64,000 bases of DNA from contig OW569377.1 of the NCBI GenBank assembly GCA_937625935.1, forward strand, positions 310,001-374,000. The letters are read 5' to 3'. Source of the stretch: Tetramitus jugosus. Lineage: Eukaryota; Heterolobosea; Eutetramitea; Acrasida; Vahlkampfiidae. The position numbers were made by a program, and so were the translations under genes. Every line of letters begins with the position of its first letter. The first letter of the stretch is position 1. Under the pieces are notes generated by a model. That model made no database searches. It saw only the letters and a list, made by a program, of their open reading frames with translations, and was not told where the DNA came from. Shown one piece after another: positions 21,025 to 31,500 of this stretch.

Positions 21025-23500
21025 ATGTCTCGCGAAATGGATGTGATCGGTTCAGAACATGCTCTTCCACAATTCAACAATCCTTCGGTAGGGGATGAAA
21101 GAAGCAGGAGCAATGACGCACAAATGATTCCTCCACCGTTTTCAGGTGATGAAATTTTTCCGAACTATTCCAAAGAAAGTTCCAGTGCTCTTGGTCATCG
21201 CCATTATCATCCATGGGGTAAACTGTATGAACCAAGTTTTGAAAAAGGCAGGCAGAACTTGAGTTGTGTGATATTGAAGGTGCTTCGATTCTCTTGGAGT
21301 TTCAGTGTTGTTTTTCTCGTGACTCTATTGGCTTCCCTGGTGGCCATTGGAGTCTCACTCTGGTTATTCAATTACTATGTGATACGAAATGCTATTAAAC
21401 AAGAGACCAAGATTCAAAGAGAATTGTTGACGTTCCGAGTGCTCAATCATTTGCAAAACTTTGTGGCCTCGGGACCCACTGTAGTTCAGACAATTATCAA
21501 TGACATGGCGTGGGGAGATCGATCTGGTTTGAACGTCAGCAACACGAGGAATGAAACGAGCAGAAGAATTCAAACAATTTTATTTTTTAGTCAACTGAAG
21601 GATCCGAGAATCACAATAGCATGGTTCGGAACTCGTTACAATTACTTCACGCACGTTATGATTAACGATACAGTAAATGTTCCTCCTCGACAATTCATGT
21701 TGGGAATTTCAAACGGGGATGGGATACTGTACAATTACCCCATGAATGACTTCTTGGATGTAGCCCCTAGGTCACCTGATGTCCAATTCGGATATTTCCC
21801 AACCGAACGTCCTTGGTATGTTGCAGCACAGACGACTCGTGCAATTCAATGGGGTCCTATCGTCTTCACCATAACGCGACCAACGTATCTGACTGTTGCA
21901 GTGTCCGGACCATACTTTGATGTGAATGATGGTAGTTTAGTTGGCGTAGTGAGTGCTTCGATTAACCTACACACTCTTTCCGACTTCTTGAAATCTCTTG
22001 TTGTTTTTCCAGAAACAAGATTGTATGTTGTGCAGAGTGATATGACACTAGCTGCTGCGAACAGCGGTAACATTACCGATGAAACTGATCCTAATAATCC
22101 CAAAATGGTTGACGCAAGAAACAGCACTGATTATGTGATTCGGGAATCAGCAGAGGTAGTTGCCCAAGGGTTCGGGGTGCCAATACCTGTCGATGTTAAC
22201 CGTAATATTGATTTAAAGTTTGTTGATTCAACAGGAAAGAAGAGAGAAATAGAAGTCGTTGGATTCCAAGACGATTTTGGTCTCAGTTGGAATTTGGTCA
22301 CAGTGATATCAGAGTCCGTTGTTTTGAAGGTTGTGAACCAATCAAATAGAGTCTTGGCCATTGTTACAATTTGTACAATCATTGGGGCACTTCTAATTGC
22401 TCTCGTCATCAGCATGATGATATCTGTCCCATTGTATGGAATCTCGAAAGAGTTTGTGAAAATTGCAAAGATGAACTTTGGTCGTCGAAAGAACAAGATT
22501 CACTCTACACCATTCTTTGAGATTTCAGTCATGACAGAATCCATCAAACAATTGAAAAATGGACTGCGGTACTTTGATGCCTATGTTCCTTCAGATGTTG
22601 TTCGAGTGTTAATTTCAAGGAATGCAAGTGCTAAACTCGGCGTTGTGAGAAAAAGAATATCAATTGTTTTTATCGATACTGGGTTTGAGGAAACGACTGA
22701 TTTCTCACCGAATCTTGTTGTGGAAATGTTGCAAATCATGTTCACTTCTTTCTCTCAAATTGTGACTGATGAAGGGGGAGTGGTTGATAAGTATATTTCG
22801 GAAGGAATCATGTTCCTTTTCAATGCACCACTGAGTATTGATGATCACGAAATCAGATCAATTAGGGCCTGCTGTAAAATCTCTCAGAGAATTAGTGAAT
22901 TGAATCAAGAATGGATAAAGAAGGGTTTTCCCAACATCTCGATTCAAATGGGAGTGAACACGGACATGTGTTTTGTGGGGAATGTGGGAAGTCGATCTCG
23001 AGTCAATTACACTGCATTGGGTGATGCAGTCAATGTTGCCAGCCGATTGATGTCACTCAACAAACGATATGATACAACACTGATGATTGGACCGAAGACG
23101 AAAGAAGCAGTTCAAGAACAATTTGTTTGTCGATGGATTTCATTTGTTTGTGTCAAAGGAAAATCTCAACCCAGTATGTACTTCTTTCTTCTTGTTGTCA
23201 TAACTTTGGTTGCAAACCCTAATTACTGACACCTAATTATCTCACATCATTCTGTGATCATCCTCAGTTCATGTTTTTGAAGTTGTGAGTGAGAGAGAAC
23301 AAGCAACAGAAAAACAGAAAGAACTGGAAAGTGTCACATGTCAAGTGAGTCAACTCATTGAAGAGAACAATTTGGACTCTGCTCACTCGTTGGTTTTGAA
23401 GTTGTTGTCAGAATATCCCAGAGACAAGCCATTGATTGAATTGAGAGGAAGACTTGAATCTCCAAACTTTTGTCCTTACGTGGGAGTGTGTACCAAATAG
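21025..23500 (+). CDS. Receptor-type class III nucleotide cyclase, copy 2
   Basis: Exon 1 is 21025-23173, the intron 23174-23267 (94 nt, GTATGT...TCAG), exon 2 23268-23500; 793 residues. The ATG at 21025 (MSREMD) matches the MSREL start of copy 1; an upstream GTG is ignored. The architecture is the same: helix about 93-118, double-Cache-like ectodomain with the RPWYVAA motif, second helix, HAMP-like linker and cyclase domain. Unlike copies 1 and 3, the first metal position keeps Asp (VFIDTG, about residue 551). The second is Glu (KYISEGIM). Lys and Thr at the purine-recognition positions suggest ATP as substrate. The ectodomain is close to copy 1 (for example SLVVFPETRLYVVQSDMTL is identical). 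Converges on solute-binding copy 2, stops 75 bp apart. Confidence 0.92.
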
Positions 23501-23575
23501 ACTCGCATCCTGACCTTTGAGACGTGAACTAACTAAGAGCTTTCACAATAATGTATTTACAAAAGATCGAATCAA

Positions 23576-24538
23576 TTAAAGTGATGTTATGAAAACACTT
23601 CCTCCAGCAAAATTGACCTTTGTTTTTTCCAGAATTGCCAATCTATTGTCATGTAGTTGGTTATACAGGTATACATTGTCCGATTCATAAAACACAATGT
23701 CAGCCATCTTTCCCACAGCGTCGAATACTTCATTGTCAGTGTTGAAATATACCTTTTGGGCAAGAGGCAAGAATTTGGTTGTTGCTTCTTCATAAGAAGT
23801 GTCTGGAACAACGGCCACTCGTATTTCGGGTCTGTTCAAATCATAGATGGATGAAGGAGTGGCGACATTGGGTGGCAATGCTTGGAATGCATCCCTAAAT
23901 GCTGCAAAGGGAGAAGAATCCAAGTAGGGGCAAGAGAAATCGGCGAATGGTACTCGGGAGGCCAAGAATGCAACATCGAGTACTGTATCGACCTTTCCAC
24001 TTTTGTTCAGAAATTGGAGCGAATCGACGAAGAATGACGTAAAGTTGTACACGACAAAGGAGGGACGAATATTCTTACCCAGAATCAATCCCATACCATT
24101 CGTCACCAACGTTCCAACATCAGCCAGAATCCCTTGAGCCACGCCTGTTGTTTGATTGATGGAAAACACTTTGGCATCGTTGATTGCTGTAACTCCAATC
24201 CGGAGGATTCCATTTTTGTATACTGTTGCCAACGCTCCTTCAAATGACTTTGGGTCCGAAACATCTAGGTCATACAACTCCCTGGGGCAAGAAGTTTTGA
24301 TTGGAGTCGGAATGATTCTCAATGGGTCAATTGTACCGAATTCACCACTGTTTCTACCATTTTTGATGGCGACTGACATCACATTGTTGAGTTGTTTGTT
24401 TCCTCTGGAGTTGCTATCATCGTTGCTTGTTTGCATGAACACAAGGGATGATGAGTCCAAACTGATGATGGTGAGAGTCAAACAGAAGCCGATGATCACT
24501 GCAAGTGGTAGAAAACTAAATCCTTTTTTGTTCGTCAT
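23576..24538 (-). CDS. Secreted family 3 solute-binding-like protein, copy 2
   Basis: 320 residues from the ATG at 24538 (MTNKKG); an in-frame GTG at 24556 is an unlikely start. The hydrophobic segment at residues 8-30 fits a signal peptide or signal anchor. The binding-protein fold is marked by ILRIGVTAIND, GILADVGTLV, and ASRVPFADFSCPYLD, the last being the copy closest to the bacterial R...DFS-x-P-Y signature. The second lobe starts at IRVAVVPDTSYEEATTKFLP. It is the most divergent of the three copies; for example it has CPRELYDLDV where copies 1 and 3 have CSRQLYGIDL. Paired tail to tail with cyclase copy 2. No ABC transporter genes accompany it, so extracellular ligand capture is the simplest reading. 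Confidence 0.85.
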   Translation of the reverse strand: MTNKKGFSFLPLAVIIGFCLTLTIISLDSSSLVFMQTSNDDSNSRGNKQLNNVMSVAIKNGRNSGEFGTIDPLRIIPTPIKTSCPRELYDLDVSDPKSFEGALATVYKNGILRIGVTAINDAKVFSINQTTGVAQGILADVGTLVTNGMGLILGKNIRPSFVVYNFTSFFVDSLQFLNKSGKVDTVLDVAFLASRVPFADFSCPYLDSSPFAAFRDAFQALPPNVATPSSIYDLNRPEIRVAVVPDTSYEEATTKFLPLAQKVYFNTDNEVFDAVGKMADIVFYESDNVYLYNQLHDNRLAILEKTKVNFAGGSVFITSL

Positions 24539-24794
24539 TTTGCCTTGGATTTTCACAAAGTTAATTGTATCCTGAGATCACTCCCGAGAAATATTTGCGG
24601 GATCATAGTATTTTGGCTTCCTTACAAAAAATAATTTCATTCTCGGCAATTTTAAGGAATGAATTGTTTCGATCGAAACCTTCCGGAGGTTTTATACCAA
24701 CCTAAATGAAACTGGGATGATTTTCATCCGCTGAAACATTACCGATTGGGCGCGTTGCACATTTCCACTTCCTTATCAGATAAAACAGAGTAAG

Positions 24795-27414
24795 ATGGAA
24801 AATAGAAGGTACAACACTGAGATCTTGGGCAGAAGCGACCCATTGGTAATAGAACCATCGTCCAGTGGCAATTCTTGTTCAAACCACATGAGACCTCTGA
24901 TTCGCGAACAAACTTTTCCTCTGGACACCTCCCATACACTCGACTTGATGACTCCTCTTAATCAAATTCATGAATCTACCCAAAGGGAATCATCTAGCAA
25001 CAACACGATTAATGATCAACCAATTTCAAACTACTCTATGCCCAATTCTTCAACAGTCACTACCGATCATCATCAAAGGGAATTCTCAAGTGATAGTCGA
25101 GAAGGAGGGTATCCGTGGTGTCAAAAGTATGAACGGAGTAGTGATAGAAAAAAGAAGAATCGTCGTCCCAAGAAGAGAGAAAACATCTGTTTCAAATTGT
25201 TGCGGTTGTCTTGGAGCTTTAGTGCAGTTTTTCTTGTAACTCTGTTGACTACACTGATTCTTGTTGGCGTCTCAGTATGGTTATTCAATTATTTTGTCAT
25301 ACTAGGGGGCGTGAGGAATGTGGCAATACAACACCGAGATATTCTTATGGCTCAAGTCATGGATCATGTCAACAATTTTGTGTCCAAAGCACCACTCGTG
25401 GTTCAAGCTGTGACTCAAGAGATGAGAATGGGAGATGTGTTAGGATACAACTTTAGTAACTCTCGAATTGAGAAGAGCAGGAGAATACAAGAAATATTAC
25501 TGTTCAGTAAATTGAAGAACCCAATGATCTATGGTGTGTGGTATGGCACTCACGATAATTACTTCACTGGACTCACGATTGACGATAAGAGGAAACCCCC
25601 GCAGCAATACTTACTGGGGCTGTCCAATGGAGATGGAACCGTACAAAATATTCAAGTGAATAATGAACTCAACCGAGCACCTAATGCGACTTTTGTTTCT
25701 ACTGACTATTATCCCACGAAACGTCCTTGGTACACTCCCGCAGAGACAACCAGAACAATTCAGTGGGGTAAGGCGTACCCCACTGTGAGTAGTACACCTC
25801 TACTCATGGTATCGGTATCGGGTCCCTATTTCGATACTCACAATGGCAGTTTGTATGGAGTACTAACTGCCGGGGTTAATTTGGAATCTCTCTCTGAATA
25901 TCTCTCCGCGCTTTCGGTGTTCCCTAAGACGAGAATATTCATTGTTCAACCTGATATGTTGTTAGTTGGAGTGAACTACGGAGACATAGTCAATAACTTT
26001 GATCCTGCTCATCCCGAAATGTTAGATGCTCGGAATAGCTCCGATAGTGTAATCCGGGAAACAGCCCAAAAAATGGTTCAAAGATACACCGTACCTTTAC
26101 TACCGCAAAATCTACATCCCAAGGACTTTAAGTTCAAAGATTCAAAGGGCATTTCTCGACTCGTAGGGATCTCCTGTTTCCAAGACTCATATGATCTTAC
26201 ATGGGTTATTGTGTCAGTACTATCTGAGAGTGTTGTCCTGCAAGTTGTGGATCGGTCTAACAGAGTTTTAGTCATCGTGACTATTTGTACGATCATTGGA
26301 GCACTTTTGATTGGGTTTATCATTAGTGTCATAGTATCAGTCCCCTTGTATGAAATCTCAAGAGAGTTTGTGAAAATCACAAGGATGAACTTTGGAAATC
26401 GAAAGCACAAAGTTCATTCTCTTTCCTTCTTTGAGATTGCGGTCATGACTAACTCAACCAAACAATTGAAAAATGGATTGAGATGCTTTGATGCCTATGT
26501 TCCTTCATACGTTGTTCGAGTCTTGATGACAAGAAATGCCAGTGCTAAACTCGGGGTTGTGAGAAGGAGAATGACAATCGTCTTTATTGAGACAAGTTTC
26601 GATGGCACGAATGGTTTTTCAGCTGATATCCTAGTGGAGATGCTGCAAATCATGTTTACCGCTTACTCTCAAATTGTGACCGATGAAGGAGGCGTAATCG
26701 ACAAGTATCTTTCTGAAGGAATCATGTGTCTATTCAATGCACCGTTGATTATTGGTGATCACGAACTCAGATCGATTGGGGCATGTCGTAGGATATCTCA
26801 AAGAACTGAAGAATTGAACGAAGAATGGAGGAACAATGGTTATCCTTGTATCTCGATTCAAATGGGAGTGAACACGGACATGTGTTATGTTGGAAATGTG
26901 GGAAGTCGATCTCGAGTCAATTACACTGCATTGGGTGATGCAGTCAATGTTGCCAGTCGATTGATGTCACTTAACAAACGATATGATACAACACTGATGA
27001 TTGGACCGAAGACGAAAGAAGCAGTTCAAGAACAATTTGTTTGTCGATGGATTTCATTTGTTTGTGTCAAAGGAAAATCTCAACCCAGTATGTACTTCTT
27101 TCTTCTTGTTGTCATAACTTTGGTTGCAAACCCTAATTACTGACACCTAATTATCTCACATCATTCTGTAATCATCCTCAGTTCATGTTTTTGAAGTTTT
27201 GAGTGAGAGAGAACAAGCAACAGAAAAACAGAAAGAACTGGAAAGCGGCACATGTCAAGTGAGTCAACTCATTGAAGAGAACAATTTGGAATCTGCTCAC
27301 TCGTTGGTTTTGAAGTTGTTGTCAGAGTATCCCAGAGATAAGCCATTGATTGAATTGAACGAAAGACTTGAAGCTCCAAACTTTGATCCCTTCTTGAAAG
27401 TAGGTCATAAATAA
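24795..27414 (+). CDS. Receptor-type class III nucleotide cyclase, copy 3
   Basis: Exon 1 is 24795-27087, the intron 27088-27181 (94 nt, GTATGT...TCAG), exon 2 27182-27414; 841 residues. The longer cytosolic N-terminus (about 140 residues) carries a basic stretch KKKNRRPKKRE next to the first helix. The ectodomain is double-Cache-like with KRPWYTPA and SGPYFDTHNG, but clearly more diverged than between copies 1 and 2. The cyclase domain has Glu at both metal positions (VFIETS and KYLSEGIM), with the Lys/Thr purine pair and the NVASR catalytic motif intact. From about 26850 to the end, including the intron, the DNA is almost identical to copy 2. Converges on solute-binding copy 3, stops 24 bp apart. 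Confidence 0.92.
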
Positions 27415-27438
27415 TAAAATACAAATTATACAAATTGT

Positions 27439-28374
27439 TTAATTTTTCTTTGTAACGAACGCTTGTCCACCAGTATAGACTGTTTGCGTGTTATTAACAA
27501 CGAGTAATCGATTGTCATTGTCGGCATTGTAAAGAGCAACTTCGTTCTCATCAAAAAAGGCAAAATCTGCCGTTCTGCCCACTGCATTCAAAACATCTGA
27601 AATCTTGGTAAAGTACACCTTCTTTGTTAGTGGGAGGAACCTTATTGCGGCGTCTTCTAGAAATGTGCCTCGGAGGATTGACGCTGTAACATTCGGTAAG
27701 TTCAAATCCTCGATACTTGCAATTGCTCCTATCCCAGTTGGTAAACCAACTTTTGTGTCCACGTACGCCGAAAGAGGATAAGCTTCCTGATAAATACAGG
27801 TGAAATCAGCACTAACAGAACGTGAAGCCAAGTAATAAACACCAATGACTGCATCAACCCTTCCACTGTCGAGCAAAGCCAGGGTGTCTGTGAAGAAGGA
27901 CGTGTAGTTGAAACGAACGAAAGAAGGAACAATTGTCTTTCCCAAAATCATTCCCATTTGATTGGTGACGAGCCAACTGACATCAGCGAGAAATCCTGTG
28001 GCAACTCCTGAACTGTCAACAGAAAACAGTTGTGGGTCTCTCTGATTACTAACACCGATTCGGAGTGTACCATTGTACACTCTGGCCAGAGCACCGACAA
28101 AAGTACTTGGATCAAATAAATCAATGCCATATAATTGTCGCGAGCAGCTTGATGGAATAGGTGGTCTGAGAATAGAGTTTGGTAATTGAATGGTTAAGAA
28201 CTCGGCACTGTTTCGTCCATTGTTGATGGCCACGGACATGACATTGTTCAACTGTTTGAAACCCCTAATTTCAGTCTCATTGGATTGAGAGTGAACGCTT
28301 GTGATCAAACCGATCGCGACAACAGAGATAAGGGTGAGAACGAAATGGATAATAAACTTGTTGTGAATGTTCAT
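27439..28374 (-). CDS. Secreted family 3 solute-binding-like protein, copy 3
   Basis: 311 residues, ATG at 28374. The signal peptide is clear: hydrophobic residues 8-26, then a probable cleavage after SVHS. The mature domain carries LRIGVSNQRD, GFLADVSWLV, and ASRSVSADFTCIYQEAYP at the ligand-carboxylate signature position, with the second lobe at VTASILRGTFLEDAAIRFLP. It is closest to copy 1 (both share CSRQLYGIDL and FVGALARVYN), although its cyclase partner is the one that differs most from cyclase copy 1. Presumed extracellular binding protein. Ligand unknown, amino acids favoured from the family. Confidence 0.85.
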   Translation of the reverse strand: MNIHNKFIIHFVLTLISVVAIGLITSVHSQSNETEIRGFKQLNNVMSVAINNGRNSAEFLTIQLPNSILRPPIPSSCSRQLYGIDLFDPSTFVGALARVYNGTLRIGVSNQRDPQLFSVDSSGVATGFLADVSWLVTNQMGMILGKTIVPSFVRFNYTSFFTDTLALLDSGRVDAVIGVYYLASRSVSADFTCIYQEAYPLSAYVDTKVGLPTGIGAIASIEDLNLPNVTASILRGTFLEDAAIRFLPLTKKVYFTKISDVLNAVGRTADFAFFDENEVALYNADNDNRLLVVNNTQTVYTGGQAFVTKKN

Positions 28375-28539
28375 CTTTTGCTTTGGTTTGATGAGCCAGT
28401 TGCTCTTGTCGGCAAAAAAAAGAAAGTTGGTTGTATGAGATTCAACACGCGATCAACCGACGTTTTTGTAAAAATCGGTCGGGGAACACTCCTTAAACAG
28501 CAATCACCTTGACCTACTATGGCAGTTTTGAAACCCATT

Positions 28540-31500
28540 TTAATCTAGAGAAACACCAAGCTTGTGTTCTGATTGAGCCGATTCTTCAACTGTCGACTGC
28601 GATCGACGCTGCGTCATGAGAGGGATGTATTTGTAAGGGGTGGCTGGTTCATACCACTTTGTTACTGTGTCTACAGGGATGGTCTTATGATTCTCATCCT
28701 TGTTCTTGTAATTGTTTCTCCACACATTCCTCTTTCGTATCAACCAGTGAAGCAAGGAAACCAAAGGTATACACACCAACAACAGAAGAGCCAGAGAAGC
28801 CATAATGACAGTATGTGGAATAAATCGTTTGTCCGCAACAATCTTGGAACCATAGAAAAAGCACTGAAATGCAACAAAAATGAAGCAATTGCCTAACAGA
28901 ATTCTAACATTCATAATTGCCATTCTCTGGTGATTCAAAAAATCACTCTTGAAACCGAGCGTGGCACCGTTGAATGAAATATGTCTCCGATGTCCATAAG
29001 TATCATTTATGATTGCTCTGTCAATAAAGTACTTGTAAACGAAATAGAGCAGACCACAAGGTAAAACAGCTGGAGAGAATAGCGAATACGCCAACGTTAT
29101 AGACAACACCCAATGCATGTACGCATACTCGTACTCTAGGTACAAGGCAGTTTGTTCTGCAGCTTTCAGCTTCTCTACTGCTGTCATATAACGAGCAATT
29201 TTAGGGGAAATTCTCCTCCATATCTTCTGCGCAAATCGTATGTCAATTACATAAAATATGAGGTTTGGGATTCGATACAAGTCCAATGAATTCTTCAACA
29301 GGCCCTTTTGCAGCAAAATATTGATAAAGAAACTACCTGAGGCAGGTAGGAACAAATTTTGGAATGCCTTCTCCCAAATTTCATTTCCCGTAAAATACTT
29401 GACAATTCCATCAAAACTGGTTAACAGAATACTGGGAATGATCAATGTACTGAGAACCAAGTAGATGTATGATCGCTCAACAATCTTCCTCTGTACAAAT
29501 CCATGAGTATTATTCTTCGAATTAATGGCAGTAAAATAAATAATTGATGGCATGATACTCGATGCAATAAGTACTACCAACGAAGGAATATACTGAAAGA
29601 TCAAGTTGCCTACTGTTCCTGTTAATCGTAAGAGCCACGCGGTTGAAATTGTAATAAATTTCAGATTGAGAAATGACTGAACACCGGATGCGATTGACAA
29701 AGGTGAACAGAACAAAACAAATACAATGATGAGAAATATGTGAATCAGTACTCGTCGAATAAAATAGACTAATCCTCCATCTCTGAAACCAAAAATATTA
29801 TTCATCTCCATATCTTCAGGCTCAAAGTCCAATCTCGAAATTCGAAGTGAGAAAAAGCTGAAGTAATCTAATCTACGAATAAGATTGGCTGCGGTACTCT
29901 TCCCCTTTTCTGTAACATCAAATTGAATCTTTTTGATCTTAACAAGTGTGTCGCTAATCAATTGAGACTCTGTGTTTTGACTTTCATCTTCATTCTTCTC
30001 CATTTCATCGGGATTAACCTCTACAAGAGGAATATCCAACGGCGTTATCTCCTTTGTTTTTTTGTTTTTGAGAAAAGGTATTCCTTTGACCACTGATAAA
30101 GTATTTTCAATTTCTTTCTGTTCAATTCGTAAACCTCGGAATCTATAATACCTGCAAAAACTTCGAGCTGCCTCCACTGTATCAAAAACAATAATTCCAA
30201 ATCCACTGCTCTTTGGAGGTTTGATTTTCTTCGTGGCAACCATACTTTCATAAAACAAGTTCTCAGCAGGCTTAATGAAGCTCGACTCACCCTGTTTAGC
30301 ATTTTGAACCATATATGTTCTTGCGTATAATGCATCCCATTGAGCTATATCCCTTTCTAAATACTCTATGTGTTTTGTATAGTATTCAATCGCGTCGTAG
30401 GATCTGCGCACATGAAACTTTCCTCCGTCAAAAACATCTCTTCCACAGCAACTTAACACTGACACTGGTGAGTTGTCCTTCTTTCTTCTCATCTCATACT
30501 GAACATGCTCCAGCTGTTCCTTCAATAAAATTAACCGATTTTCTAACTCAACTCTCTTCCGCAAATCAGGAATCAACACTGCCTTCAGGATATGATTATC
30601 TAATTGTTTGTCAGACACACACTTCGCTGCCGAATGGACAATATCCAAGAAAGCTTGTTGATTCATTAAGGGAGGTATTCCCCTAATTGATACACAGAAA
30701 GGACTGGCAAGAAAGACAGAGTTTGTGCTTGAATCTAACTCCTCTTTCGTACGAGCCACACTCATTCCCAACATCGTCATTCTCGCCCATAGTGGTCTCA
30801 CTGTATTCCAATCAGTCATCTTCACCAAATAATTTTCATCAAAATCGGTTGAACAAAACTTTTCGTCATCTGCTGACTCGTAGTTGATTGTTCGAATAAT
30901 AGGGTGGCACAGAAACCGTACAATGCCAAACATGAAAAACAACAAGATAAACAGAATAGTCAACCCCACATGCAAATATAAAATATTTGGCTCTTTGAGT
31001 CGCATGTTGACACTCGTTCTCAACAAAAAGGTGCTTGAACTTCGATCAACATCCGGTGGAAGTGTACCAGTCAGATGCACAGGCAACAATGAACCCAATC
31101 CGATTAAAGAACATGCACCCAATGCAAATATAAGCATCTGCTGGAAGAAAACATATGCCGCCATATCACGACCATACTTTTCTGTGAGTCGATCACGATC
31201 TCTGTGTCTCATGGATGGAATAATAAGAGTCATCAGCGTTACCCACAAGAACACTATGCGATTCACCCAAAACTTCACAAACTTTCGCAAAAAAAGCACA
31301 ACCTTGTTGTACGCTCTTCGAAGGGGCTTGCTAGACTCCTCAACAACAATTTCAGTCGGCTCCGTTGCGAATGACACTGTCTGAGGCGATGAAATCGTAT
31401 TCTGCTCGTTTGATACGACTGGTGACGAATCAATCACCTCGCCGTCCTCTACAGAAAGCTCTGAATCAGCATTTTTGCTCTTGCTTGCAGCATTCAAAGT

